DNA from: Rhizophagus clarus
Taxonomy: Eukaryota > Glomeromycota > Glomeromycetes > Glomerales > Glomeraceae
NCBI GenBank assembly: GCA_015698045.1
Contig: BLAL01000298.1
Coordinates: 62,001 to 126,000, forward strand
Reading direction: 5' to 3'
Length of the DNA stretch: 64,000 nt
A model generated the notes under the pieces. That model was not told the origin of the DNA. It was given only the letters and a program-made list of their open reading frames with translations, and did no database searches. A program made the position numbers and the translations under genes. Positions 14,012 through 26,999 of the stretch are shown here, in pieces. The stretch's first letter is position 1; each line of letters opens with the position of its first letter.

Positions 14012-14269
14012 ATATCACCAAATATTTCATTCCATGATCGGTAATTTTTTGATAGCTGTATGTATTTGCTCGATAAACTTTTTTTGGTACATTTTATTTA
14101 TCAAATTTATATAATAAACAATTAATTCACATTTATTCTAAATCTCACCTTTTCTATCATTGTAATCCAAAATGACAAAGCCTCATACTTCAAGAATTTG
14201 TTTTACAACTAAAATATAGCACTGACAATAGTGAAGTAAATATTGAATAAGACTGAATTGTTTTTTTTA

Positions 14270-17200
14270 TTATTCTACATACTCGCCTTCTTCCGCGCTT
14301 GAATCATCATGTTTGATGACTTCTATTTGAGATTCTTCATTTTTGGGCGATTGAGATTTTAATATTTCTTCTGATTTAGGGGATACACTTTTATAAACAG
14401 TTTCTTGTTTAGGGGAATGAATTTTATAATCATGGTGAACTCTAGTAGGTGATCTTGAAGAACGAGATATATAATCACTATGTTTTTGTTCATTATATCT
14501 ATTATATTCTTGGTACCTAGATTCTGCATATCTTGTTTCAATTTTGGATTTTTGCTAATTTAAAAATGTTAAAAGTGCATAATAATGAATTTTATTTTTT
14601 TTTTGTTTTTTTTTGTTTTTTTTTTTTTTTTGTATAATATAAGCAACTCGGTCTTGTATAAAGTCCTGGTAAATTCAATTTACCTTTCGTCGTTTACGTT
14701 TATCACCACTATCCTTTTCTCTATCTGAATAATCACCACTCTCAGCCGAATAATCAGAGTAATGATGAGATCTTCGGTGATGATAAGATCGATGACTACT
14801 TTTATGCTTTTTTTTACGTTCATGTCGATCTTCTTCAAGGTCGTCATCTTTAAGAGTACCTTCTTCTTCTTCACTATCATCTCCTTTTTTGAGAATCTTT
14901 TCCTTATGGTAAAAATAAAGGAATATATGTGTGTAAATACGCGGAATCATTTTTAAAATTGTATATTTAAAAAATTATGATTACTTTAACCCGTTCAATA
15001 AATTTATTAAAAACTTCAATACGTTGCTCTTCGGATTCTATCGCTTGAAATTCTTCGGTTTTCTCAACTATTGGTCGTACCTATTAAAAAAATATAATAA
15101 AAAACAAGCCGTAAAAAGCCCAATGACAAGAATAATGAAATGAAATAAATTGTTCCAAAATATTCAATCATAAACAAATGAGTCTCAATGACTTTATAAT
15201 AATCAAGTTGTATTAAATTATACTTAAAACATGCGTATTACAAATATTATTTTGAAGGAAAAAAATTTTAAATTCATATCGCACCTTCTCCCAAGTAGTA
15301 TCGGGCGTAATATTCACTTCAAAATGCTTAAGAATTGTTTTAAATGCATCTAACTTTCGACGTTGTCTTCTTTCTTGTTTTCTTTGTAACTTCAGTTACC
15401 AAAAATAAAATTAATTATAATTACAATGAAATTAGACGAAATTTTTTAAAAATAATACCTGTTCAAAGATTATCTTTAGATTAGTTTCATTTACTGAAGA
15501 AATACGATCATCTGAGCTACACGCGATTTGGAATTGCTCAAATGACATTCCAGCATTTATAGTGACATCTTTTGTCTTTTATTTAATACAATATATATAT
15601 ATATATATAAGATTATCGTAGAACCAAACCAAAATTTACGATTTACAAAAAATTACCTTCATAATATCGGTAACAATTTTACGTTGCTGATATAATATCT
15701 CATCAAGCTCTTCGACAACATCCCAAAATAATTCGAGAGGATTTGATCCAGGTTGTCCAAGCATATTTTGATACCGCTCATCATTGTGAATTAATGGATA
15801 TATTTCTTTCCATTTTGATTTAGCATTTATCATATTTTTCTGCCGCAATTCATTCATCAAAACTCTATACGCATCCCTATTTCTTCGCTGTTGCCTAGTT
15901 TGCTCTTCAAGGTCTCGTTTTTTCTTTTCAGCTGTTTCACGTTCTAAAGACTTAATATGCTCCTCATATACAGCCAAAAAATCTAACATATCCATTTCCC
16001 GAAGGGTTTTATCTTGTTGATATTCAGGAGTGTTAGTGTATATTTGTTGGGCATCCACCCATCGTGTGATTTCTGTAATACTCGGAAGTGATCTTAGAAG
16101 TTGATTAAATTTTTCCATATTCTCTTTACGGATAGCTCTTTGTACTTCCTGTACAATACAAATTTTAATTTAATATATGAATTATCTTAACACAATTAAT
16201 CAGATTACTTACCTTTTCTTGTTTCCGAAGATCATAAATATATTCACTGAAAATTTCTTCGCGCAATCGATCATCTTCAACAGCTTTAAATGCCGTCTTT
16301 TCACTCAGAATTTCACACACTTTTCTAAAAAGTAACATCCCGTCATTATTATCATTATTATTAGTGACATTACCAAGTGTATATAAAAAAATATATATAT
16401 ATATATTAAATCAATACCGATAACGAATAGAAGAATTAACTTCTGGATGCAATTCAAGGAGGGAAATAAAATCTTGACGAATTTTAATGGCCTTAGCTCT
16501 TTTTTCTTCCTGTAATGTAATGATACCTAAGATAATTATACTCAAACGTTCACAATGTCTAATCTTAGAACTTACTTCTTCCTTTTTTCGGAGGTCGTCT
16601 ACATAATCTTGAAAAGCTTGTTTCCGTTCTGCTAATGATTTAAGTGCACGATACATAGGTTTTGCTATTATTGCTCTCATGGTTTGTTCCCAAGTCCAAT
16701 CTGGTTTAACACCCTGAAAAAGAAATATAAGTTGAAAATATATATATAAATTGAACGAGAATTCATTTTCAGCAAGACTTACGGATTCTTTAAGCAATTC
16801 TCGAAAAGCTGCTTCAGCATCTTCTTTAGTCTCAAACTCAATTTTTGGAAGTTTAGGATGTTGAATTGATATGGGTATATTAGGACCAACTACAGGAGCA
16901 GCTACTCCCATTGGTCTTATAGGTACATTTATAGGAGTAACATTAACAGGACTAACAGAAGGAACACTTAGTTGTCTTGCACGCTCTATATCTTGTTGAT
17001 TTGGTGAAACAATCGAGCCATTTGCTTGATGTGAAGTTTCAATGTTCCTAAAAAAAAAAATACAAAAAAAAAAAAATTAGATACACTTCAACTCCAATTC
17101 AATAATAATAACAGCAACATACGATGGTTTTTTATCTCTTTCCAGTTTATCAAGAAATTCTAGAATAAAATGAGAAATGAAACCCATTAGTTATATATAT

Positions 17201-17839
17201 TAATTATTTTAAATTAATAAATCATCTACTTTACCTTTGTATTCAGGCGGAATTTCCCATTTAGATTCATTTGTGATAGAATTATAATAATATTTGCGAC
17301 CACCTTCTGCTGTGAATTCTTTCCAAGCACAAGAACCTAGTGCTATCTGAAACATCAAGAAATTTAATCCAAAATTATCATATAGAGTATTTTAGTTCAA
17401 TTATTACCTCTTCAGAAGTTTTTAATTCATCAGGTTTGTCCCAACTACTTTGTTTAGTAATTGAATTGAAATAATATTTACGTCCGTCGGGTGAAGTATG
17501 TTCTGTCCAAATTTGCATCTAAAAAAAAAGAGTTCAAATTTTTGCAAGGGAGTGGAGAATAAATATAAATATAGTAAATAAAAGGTAGATCGTACGGGCT
17601 GAGGTGCAAAAGGAGGAGCTTGTCCAGGTACAAAGGGCTGATTTTGGACTGGCCGTGGAGCATACGGAGAAGCTTGGTAGCCGGGTCTTTGAGGTGGCTG
17701 AAAAATTAAACGTTTAGAAAATTTTATTATTAAACACAAAAGATTTGGTAAATCGTAATAAACTTGAGCTCATTACATAAACGTTCGGTCTTGGTTGACC
17801 AAATTGTGAAGGAGCACCTGGAGGAGGATTCCACGACAT
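14270..17839 (-). CDS. PRP40: Pre-mRNA-processing factor PRP40 (WW/FF protein)
   Basis: U1 snRNP protein that bridges the two intron ends during early spliceosome assembly. Fifteen exons with GT-AG introns join in one frame to 781 residues: 17839-17777, 17697-17596, 17518-17408, 17346-17235, 17159-17123, 17047-16783, 16713-16576, 16509-16418, 16324-16213, 16148-15657, 15575-15459, 15389-15285, 15080-14985, 14902-14684, 14554-14270 (TAA). A proline-rich start ([10 protein letters not shown]) is followed by WW1 (W59, YYF 70-72, W81, P84) and WW2 (W100, YYY 111-113, W122, P125). At least four FF repeats follow (about 212-272, 278-340, 348-415, 436-510), then a more divergent one to about 614. 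The tail (615-781) is acidic, then basic with Ser/Arg/His/Tyr, as in PRPF40 proteins. No stop or frameshift interrupts it, so it appears functional. Introns are about 60-190 bases and AT-rich. Confidence 0.93.
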
Positions 17840-17941
17840 CAAACTACAATCAATATGCGAGAGGGTAAAAAATAAATGTACGTAAAGCCGTAAATTAATG
17901 AGCATAGCCAATCATTTTTAACTACACGCTAAATAGTCCCG

Positions 17942-18209
17942 AAAATTACTTGTTACCGGTGACAACGGTGACAGGTAATTATAAATTATACCGTATGTTT
18001 CCAAAATTAAGCACCCCCTTTTGCAAGGATTTTGAGCGAAAAGTTTGGGGGGTGTTTAATTTTGGAAGTTTTTTTATTAGTATTTCATATATGATTTTTT
18101 TTAACAAAACTTGAAAAGTTTGAGGTGGTGCTTATTTTGGGGATGACTAATATTGAAAAAATATGGTAATTACTTACAAAATACGATAGAATGTGTAACA
18201 AGTAATTTT
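17942..18209. mobile_element. MITE with 15-bp inverted ends, upstream of PRP40
   Basis: AAAATTACTTGTTAC at 17,942-17,956 is matched exactly in reverse complement at 18,195-18,209. Next to the left end is a local imperfect palindrome (TTACCGGTGAC, CGGTGACAGGTAA). The middle is occupied by a second inverted-repeat unit. It lies about 100 bases upstream of the PRP40 start codon. No target duplication was certain. Confidence 0.5.
17991..18166. mobile_element. 176-bp TA-flanked MITE nested in the previous one
   Basis: It starts CCGTATG and ends ATATGG, with TA on both sides (17,989-17,990 and 18,167-18,168), as for Tc1/mariner/pogo-type insertions. Inside, TTCCAAAATTAAGCACCCCC is matched by an inverted copy about 27 bases later (GGGGGGTGTTTAATTTTGG). 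A third copy (GGTGGTGCTTATTTTGGGG) lies near the right end. Confidence 0.5.
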
Positions 18210-21156
18210 AGGAAAAATATAAAGCCCATGTGTATCCTTTACATACGCAGCATCTGTACGTAATTAATGTACATGCTGGCCAGAGTTTAGGAGTTATATA
18301 CTTGCACATGATAGCATTAACGTTAACTTTGATCAGTATGTATGATAATAATATTCACATGCTACATACTTTAAGGAATTCAAATTTTCCACTTTATATG
18401 ATTTTATCCAACATTATATATGCTTGACCAGCATTAAGAAATTAAGCATAATAAATAAGGTAAAATACAACAGAATAAATATTCTTATATTAAATTATTG
18501 TCTGAAGTGAAGTGAACTTATTATATATGTTTATGAACCTTAATAATATATAAAATCACATAGTGAAGTTTGATTATTTGCACATATTATATTATTGAAA
18601 TTTTATACTATGTTTATATAAACAGATAAAAATAGAATTTGAGATATATTTGCTTTGGACTTATAATGGTTTTTATTTTCTAGTTCTATAAGAGCCCCTA
18701 AATACACTATAAAGAGGTTCGTCATAATAATTGATGTGATATCTACTAAGTTAATTAATGCAAAAATCTTGAATTCATATAAAGTTATACTTATGTTCAA
18801 TCATATTACTAAAAATTCAATCTATATAGACAAAAGAGATACAAATAAATAATGTAATATAATTGTATTCAGATAGTTCTATTTTATATTAAATGATATA
18901 TAATTTAATATTTACCAGATTTGTATAAAGATACTATATAAATATCTATAGATAAATTTGTATAATAAACTTAAAAATAGGAATAAGTTAGATATGTATT
19001 TGTATAATAAAAGTGAATTTTAATATATATTATAATTATATTTTGTATAAAGTTAATAAGTTAAAAAATCTGGTATATATATTTTTTTTTTATTCTTTTG
19101 TTCAGAATGAATACAATGGTTTCAAAACTCATATTGTCATACTATATAATCTTTATGAAAGGATAACTAATGACTAAAAAATCATTATATGTTATCTCTT
19201 AGCAAAGTAGTTAAATTTTAGTAACATCTTCTTCATGGAATACCATGATCCTTTATTAAAATATGCAGCTATACTGTACATACTAATTTATTATAATGCA
19301 GTCCCATTTAAGAGGGAATAACGTATACTATGCCCTTAATCTATATGGAAGCACCCTCACGCAAATTCCATCCTTTGAAAATTAACCAATAAAAAATTTT
19401 GTGTAATAAAAAAATAAACAAAAAGAAAATACAAATGAAACCTTTAGAATAAACTAAAAAGAAAGACCACCCTATACTTCTAAAATCAAATAACTTAAAA
19501 ATAGGCAATGCAAAACATAACTGCAACTGCACTATGTTACATAAAAGAAGAACTATGCTATTAATAAAATCCAGTAGGAAAAATTAAAAACTTTGATAAT
19601 ATTCTAATATATATTTTGCGTCAAAATGTTCTAGTAAGTACCATAACTAGAACTTATTTCTTATTTCTTAAATGATACTCTCTGCCTGTTTCTGTATATT
19701 TCTTGAACAGTAAAATTCTTTTGTAGTTATTTTAGTCTTTAAACCCATCATTAGCATCTTTTTTGTGATATTCATGAGTAAAAAGTTTTCAGTATTCAGC
19801 CAAATTTCACCATTTTTGTTTTTAAAAATTCTTCTGCTTAATATCTTGATAAGTATGTAAACAAAAATACTGTTTACTATACTTTGTTTACTATTTTATT
19901 TTATTTTTTTAAAATTATTTTTGAAAAATTTTTTCTGAAAAAAAATGGGCGTAATAATCAGTAGGAAGAGTTCATTTATTACTCAAAATCTAGTATATAT
20001 ATAATATATATATTATATATAATATAATATAAAATTAAATTCTAATTTTTTAAATAAAAATAAAATATAATTTAATAATAAATTTAGTAAAAAAATTTAT
20101 AAATTAATTTATAAATTTGTAAAATTAATTCCTTAATTTATAAAAAGAAAAATACAAACTTTTATAATAATTTAAATATGATAATGTAATTAATTTAGAT
20201 ATGACAGTGTAATAGATTATAAAAAATTTTAAATGTTAAGAAACAAAACCATCTTATAGAACTGTTATGCCAGTTTTTTCATGATAAATTATATAAAGTT
20301 TTACTTAGTTAAAATTTTATATTTACTTTATATACCTTTCTTTGATTTCATATCATAATGCTTTCTTATTAATTGTATCTTTTTTCATATATGATTCTTC
20401 CTATTTCATAAATCTTACAATACTTGATTATTTACTGCACTTTTATATTTTCAAATAAATATAGCTTTCATAAGAACTTTTCTTAACATATCAGAATAAA
20501 TTTATTATTTCATTATTACTGACTCATATAAAATTGTATCTTAGATAAATTTAGTAATAGTTTCTTTATTAGCAAATATAAACCTAACTAAAGGTTTTTC
20601 CTTATTTACAGAGTATATTTATATAAAATAATGTTTCACTAAACTTATAACTATAAAAAATATATAGAAATATTTTCTTACTAAAATCTATTTTTCTTCT
20701 TTCTAAAATTAGTCATTCATTTTCCTTTTTAATGATAACTTATAAACCCATCTAAACTATTTACTAATATTTATTGTATCTTTAATTAGATTATTACTAA
20801 TAGAAGGTTAAAAGAATATTTCTACTAAGTTTTTAATACTATTTCTTCTATTAAAATATAAAAATAAAAATAAAATAAAAATAGAAACTAAAAATAAAAT
20901 TTAAATTAAAAATAAATCCTAAAAATAATTCTTTAATAAAATATTATTATATGATTATTATTATATGTCCAATCTATTTACCATATTTCTGTCTAATTAT
21001 CTTTGTTATTATAATTATCATGTTACACTGTAATGATGTAATATATTTATATGTAAAAAATAAACAAAATTAGCTAAATGTGATAGTATAATAATTTTAG
21101 ATGTGTTAATATAATAAAATTAAAATAAAAATTATATAAAGGATATAAGATCAAAA
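18210..21156. other. AT-rich intergenic DNA, no gene seen
   Basis: Nearly 3 kb with no recognisable gene and no element with clear ends. It is AT-rich with fewer long homopolymers than the region left of PRP40. A possible 10-12 bp inverted pair (GGAAGAGTTC at about 19,963 and GAACTCTTCC at about 21,170) was judged insufficient. It ends at the target duplication of the LINE. Confidence 0.6.
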
Positions 21157-21651
21157 GGGTGATAGAGACGAACTCTTCCTATACAAACTTTTAGAAATCT
21201 CAAAAAATAAAAATATTTCTATTTATCAAAAATATTCTATATGAATCTTAGAAAATCTATCAAAAAAAAATTTTTTATCATAGTTTAAAGTTTTAAAATA
21301 ATTTATAAATTAAATATTTTGAAAAAACAATAAAATTTCATTTTTTATTTTAATTAAATAGTAAATCAATAGAAAAAACACAAAAATGAAAATAGAGAAA
21401 ATAATAAAGAATTTGTTTAGCTAGTCTAAACAAAAGCTGCTCTCACTAAAACCAACAGAAAATGACACAAAAACTACATATACAATAGGATTAGAAGAGG
21501 GAAAACACAACCAGACCCTTAACATTCACTCTAAAAACAACCAGGACAAAAGCGTGACACATACACAATACACAAACACTGACTGCCCGCAACAGAGTAC
21601 AGAAATATGCAGACACAACAGCAACATAGAGAACAACAACAAATATAACCT

Positions 21652-22374
21652 AAAATTAACATTAATGAACTCAGACAAAACAATTTCAAACTAAACTTAC
21701 TAGTAGAATATTGCTCAAATAAAGGAGCTGACATTACAGGCATATGTGAAATAAATAGGAATCGAAAACAGAGAGAATTCTGGAACAAAAATAACCTAGA
21801 GTATACTTCATTCTGGACTAACAAAGACAATAAAAAAAAAGGATCCAGAATGTGCATAATTATCAATAAGAAATGGGAAAAACACATCAGGAAAGTAAAT
21901 AAAATTGGTGCTTATTATATAGAAGCTTGGTTATTTTTTAAGAATTGCATACTCATAATAGGAATAGTATATATACCACCATCAGATATAAAAAAATAAA
22001 ACGAATTAACAAGCTATATAAAAAAAGAATTTATTAATCATAGTAGGAAAAACCAATACTACACTTTGATAGGAGATTTCAATTCTTATATGGTGAAAAC
22101 ATTAGATTATAGCGGTTCATCTAAACTTGAAAAGAGACCTTCGAATATTATTACATGGTTAGATAACGCATTTTTCACAGATACATTTAGAAAATTAAAC
22201 CCAAAAAAAAGAAGCTTCACTTGGAAAAATAGCAACACATCAACTAGAATTGACTACATATGGGCGGATCCCAAACTCGAAGCTAACATAAAAAAAAGCA
22301 AAATATACTAATCAATAAACATTACAGATAGTGACCACAACATTATATTCGCAGAAATCTCCTTTACCGATATA
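21652..22374 (+). pseudogene. LINE AP-endonuclease domain, broken
   Basis: Target-nicking endonuclease domain of the LINE. In one frame from 21,652 it reads NELRQNNFK, ADITGICEIN (catalytic Glu region), GSRMCIIINKKWEKHI, YYIEAWLFF, IVYIPPSD, LIGDFNSY (the GDFN block), RSFTWKN, SRIDYIW-like TRIDYIWAD, and finally TDSDHN with the terminal catalytic SDH. Stops at 21,997 (TAA) and 22,309 (TAA) interrupt it. The catalytic motifs are still readable, which suggests moderate age. Confidence 0.85.
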
Positions 22375-22494
22375 ATAGTCACAAATAATAGAATAGGTAG
22401 AAGAGCAAAAAGAAGCTCAATATGCATCTTATATGACTATGAAAATATCACAAACGAACAATAGAATGAATATGAGAGACACTTCAACAGCCTT

Positions 22495-23163
22495 TTGGAG
22501 AAACACAATGCCTATAATTATATAGAAACACACAGACAAAATAAGGATATATTAAACAAACTATGGGATATCATATGCAGTTGCACACAACAGGCCGCAC
22601 TCAAACACATCCCACACAAGAAGATAGGAGGCAACAAAATCAACATTAACAGAAACTATAAAGAAATGGAAGATTCCTCAAAAGAACGCAAGGACTTGTT
22701 ATACATAAGAAGCATAATGAAAAAATTACATAAGAACGAATTGAAAGGGAAAGAACTACTTAATGCAACAAAAGGAATTAAGACGTTCAATCAACGTTAT
22801 GGAACTAACATCTCAGATATAACAGAGAACACGGACTGGCACACATGGAAGTGTAAAATAAGAAACTGGCTGAAGATAGTTAAAAGAGTAATTAAGATAA
22901 AGGATAAGGCAATCAAAGAAGTAACAATAAAAAAAAGGATAGAGGAAAGAAACAGCATGATTATTAAGGATCAACGCAAAATGATTAATAGCATATTAGA
23001 TAAAACATACTCAAAGATCAACCTGGACAGAATATGCATAACCACTAATATCCAGGAAGAAATACTACTAAACTCTAAGAAAAAAGTCAATGCAGAAGCT
23101 ATCAATACATTTTTATCATTATTTCGTTCACAGAATCACAAATTTAAGAATCTCTCAGAATAA
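22495..23163 (+). pseudogene. LINE linker region between endonuclease and RT
   Basis: A 222-codon open stretch, rich in Lys/Asn and predicted helical (RNWLKIVKRVIKIKDKAIKE), in the place where LINE proteins have the endonuclease-RT linker. No domain is recognised. It ends at TAA 23,161, shortly before the RT frame resumes. Confidence 0.7.
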
Positions 23164-24169
23164 TGAAAAGAGATATATGAACCTAGGAAGGACATAGACC
23201 CCAAAGATTTATAAATATCTAGACGATGAGCCAACTGAACAAAAATGGCACGAGATGCTTGAAATGATGAATGATAAATCAGCCCTGGGTATATCTAACA
23301 TTAGTTACAAGTTGATAAAAAAGGCAGGGGTAAAAACCAATAAGTTGTTCAGGCAATTCACAGGATTATGCTACTTGCTGCATAACATACTTATGAAATG
23401 GAAAATTTCGCAATTGTACCTAATCTCCAAGACATACGATTGGGATTACAACTTAGCAAGAATAAGACCGATATTACTCATTAAATGCCTATGTAAATAT
23501 GTGGTTAAAAACATCACAAAAAAACTAGGGAGCATACTCAGCAAACATACAATCTTGAAAAGCCCAAATTACTCAGGATTACCTGATGAATCTACATCAA
23601 CACCACTAGCAATAATAAATGGTATTCTTGAGGACGCTCGCAAAGAAAATAAGACACTCTGAATTGTGTCACAGGACATGGCGAAAGCTTTTGATAGTGT
23701 TGGTATGATTCCACTACAAAAAACCCTGGAGAAAATCAGAATACCACACAACACCATTGATTTCATCATAAACTTCTACAAAAATCGCAAGATCAAGATC
23801 ATTATAGCGTACGGCTTAACTGATGCTTTTATAGCGCGAGACGGCATAGACCAAAGGGAGGTGATCTCTCCCATAGTCTGAAGAATCTTTTACGATCCTC
23901 TGCTTCATAGAATACAGGAGGATGAAACACTAGATTACATTATGGAACTAAAGTAGCCAAAGAACATCTTCCACAATAGCAAACAGAAAATAATGATAAG
24001 AACCGTCATCAGGAAATTTTATAAGGCGAAAAATTGTGTAAGTTTACAATTTTGTAAGTTTACAAAAGTTTATGGCATAATATTTCAAAAAATTTTGAAA
24101 TATTACATAAGTTTACAATTTTGTAAGATTTATGTGATATTATGGTCAAAATATTACGCAAGTTTTCAA

Positions 24170-24715
24170 TATCGTAAGATTTATGCAATATTACGGTCAA
24201 AATATTCTGCAAATTTATGAAACTGTAAACCTGTGTAATATTACAGTTGAAATATTTTGAAAATTTACGAGACTGTAAACCTGTGTAATATTACGGTTAA
24301 AATATTTCAAAAATTTACGAGACTGTAAACCTGCGTAATATTACAGTTGAAATATTTCAAAAATTTACGAGACTGTAAATCTGCGTAATATTACGATTAA
24401 AATATTTAGAAAATTTACAAAACTATAAACCTGCGTAATATTACGGTTAAAATATTTTGAAAATTTACGAGACTGTAAACTTGCATAATATTACAGTTAA
24501 AATATTTCAAAATTTTACGAGACTGTAAACCTGCGTAATATTATGGTTAAAATATTTCAAAAATTTACGAGATTGTAAACTTGCGTAATATTACAGTTAA
24601 AATATTTTGAAAATTTATGAGACTGTAAACTTGTGTAATATTACGATTAAAATATTTCAAAAATTTACGAGACTGTAAATCTGCGTAATATTACAATTAA
24701 AATATTTTGAAAATT
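24170..24715. repeat. Subterminal 50-bp tandem repeats of E1
   Basis: About ten units. Each holds CGTAATATTACG (or a one-base variant), then GTTAAAATATTT, then AAATTTACGAGACTGTAAAC. The central 12-mer is a perfect palindrome. Differences between units are mostly G/A and C/T. The reversed array is present in E2. A plausible binding-site array for the element's own protein (inference). Confidence 0.85.
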
Positions 24716-25101
24716 TAATATTACTATTCGATTGTTAAAGCTGCGTATGTAGTAGAACGTATATAAGGGGCATGTGATATTATTGAATAATCAAAAATAA
24801 TATAAACACCTTTTCTTTTATATAAACACCTTTTTTTTAAGTTTGGGAAAACAAATTTATTTTTATTTACGAATTTTTTATTATTTACAATTTTTATGTT
24901 AAAATTAAAGTAAATTCTAATTTTTATAAAAAAATACACATTTGATACTTGTTTGCTACTATTTTATAAAATAGTACCCAGGCTGTACGGCGTGAACATC
25001 AGTATCAGTCATAACCCAAAAAAAACGTGAGTCTCCAGCTGATATTTAGTACAGACTGGGCCTAGCTACTCACTTAATAAATAATAAAAAAATAAAAATA
25101 A

Positions 25102-26061
25102 TTATTTTCTACGATACGTAGGTAAGTTTCTCCTTTTCCTACAATCATCACGCGTAACTAAAATTGATCAAATTTATTAAATTTAAAACATGAACGTAAA
25201 TATTAATTATAAATTTTATTATAGTATAATTACCCGGCCTCTCCCAAAATCTCATTCTAAATTTGCGATAATATCTTTGGCCGGTACGCGTCCACAGCTG
25301 CCGCCCAGGGTTACCATTACGATAAAGGATATAGTTCTAAATATCAAAATCAGTTTGAATATTCGATAAATACATTTAATTTATATGAATGTAATTTTAT
25401 TTATTTACTTACATGGTAATCCCTAATGGGGTTCCTTCACTTTTGGCTGCACTGTTGCCCAGAAACCCTTATTCAAAATATTCTATTTATTCTGATTCAA
25501 TTAAATGGATTGGTTAATTTGAATTTAAATTCTATGGGTCATCTAATGGTGCTACTTAATAACAGCTTTTGCAGGATGAGATGTCGATTTTTATAGTGGG
25601 CGTGTTATCCGTTATTATGTTAGCATAGTTGCTTCTACTTTGGTTGGAATATATCAAGGGGGAAGATCTAGGGAAATTTAGTGTAATGCGATTTATTCTT
25701 TTTAGGATAGGTTTATTACTATATTTTTACTTAGGAGACTATATAGCTTTGTTTTTAGTTAGTTTTATTTTATTTTGTTTCTTTTTATATTTTGTAAATT
25801 GTATCAGTTTAATAAAGATTAATAAAGATAAGGGCTACTATGCCGCGTTTGCCTCGAATTTAAATTCTTTCTTAAAGAAATTATAGATATTAGTCATATA
25901 AACCTATTGGCAACAGAATCTCAAAAATCATAGCGGTTTCTACCATTAATATTGTGGTAGGCGCAGTTTCTGTCTCGGCGTATGTCAACAAGTTCATCCA
26001 TCATAGCCCAGTTCCAATGGACATTATAGTGGGAATAACGTGAACGTGTGTGGCGAGGCAT
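25102..26061 (-). pseudogene. Trihelix-like protein gene of E1, nonsense-mutated
   Basis: Homologue of the intact E2 gene with the same exon order on the minus strand: start 26,061 (MPRHTRSRYSHYNVHWNWAM), stop TAA 25,104-25,102 after NLPTYRRK. Exon 1 has TGA for the Trp of YDFWDSV. Exon 2 has TGA for an Arg (CGA) and TGA for the Trp of QKWRNL. Splice borders, including GTAAGT and GTAATT donors, are kept. All three nonsense changes are C-to-T or G-to-A relative to E2. Exon 3 (NYILYRNGNPGR, RYYRKFRMRFWERPG) is readable throughout. It no longer encodes the full protein. Confidence 0.85.
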
Positions 26062-26999
26062 TATTAGTTTAGATTTGATTTTTATAATTTGATTTTGGGA
26101 TGAGTAAAAATTTGAAAGAAAATCATAAAATGTTACTTTAAATAAAATTTGAACAATACCTCTTTGGTTTGATTTTATTTCTCATTTCAATTAAAATTTA
26201 ATTTATTACACTTTTCATCATTAAACATATTAATTAAATCTCATGCGGATATGGATTATCTAAATATAAATATCATGATTAAATCAAAAAATAAAAAAAA
26301 TCTTAGTTTGATTTCAGTTTCATTTCAATTAAAAATAATTGAAAATCATGTACGTGTTTAATTGTTTTAAATATAAATATCAATATATCATATTTAAAAA
26401 TAAAACAATTTATTATTAGCACATTCTATTGAATTTTAAATATGTCGCATACATTTCTTAAAAAAATTAATTTTTTTTAATCAATTTAATTAAAAATAAT
26501 TATATTCTGATTAAATATTTTGTGTACATTTCTTAAAAAAATCATAAAAAAAATCTTGTACATCGTACACGCAATTACTAAATATCATCTCCTTGTGATA
26601 AATAAAAATTACGCAACATAAATTCAACACAAATTTAACAAATTTAACGAAATTTGGCCAAAATTAATAATTTTTTACCAGAATTATCAACACAAATTGA
26701 ACACAAATTGAACACAAGTTTCAGTCACGATTTATTTATGTCATGCCCATATTGTTGATAATTAAATAAATAAATCTGCATGATATGATTGTGCATACAG
26801 TATCGTATTTTCTGGCTAATCAAAATTAGACTGATCCTTGCATGTAATTTAATCTGCACGCGTTTTTTGTCCTATTTATTTTTTGTCTCTTTATTTCTTT
26901 ATTTTTTTGTTCAATATTTTTCTCTTCTTTTTATTATTTCTTTATCCTTTTGTTTAATATTTTTTAATTATATACAGAATATTTATATATATTTCATAA

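Larger units (their letters stand above)
7739..14269. other. Intergenic region rich in homopolymers and simple repeats
   Basis: I find no recognisable gene in this 6.5 kb. It holds A/T homopolymer runs, A-run/T-run junctions (8,218-8,242, 9,228-9,256, 12,500-12,533, 13,981-14,011), microsatellites and two minisatellites listed separately. One weak exon-like stretch (12,136-12,261, 42 codons ending AAG|GTAAAT) has somewhat mixed composition but no recognisable product and no partner exon. Confidence 0.65.

Noticed and set aside
19963-21182. GGAAGAGTTC / GAACTCTTCC inverted pair with TA on both sides, suggesting a 1.2 kb MITE.
   Set aside because: Only about ten matching bases. The right copy lies just inside the LINE, directly after the GGGTGATAGA duplication, which is the stronger evidence.
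24170-24715. TAATATTAC, the nonanucleotide of geminivirus origins, occurs many times in the 50-bp arrays of E1 and E2.
   Set aside because: It is a by-product of the AT-rich palindrome CGTAATATTACG. There is no stem-loop context, Rep-like gene or single copy per unit circle. No viral origin is claimed.
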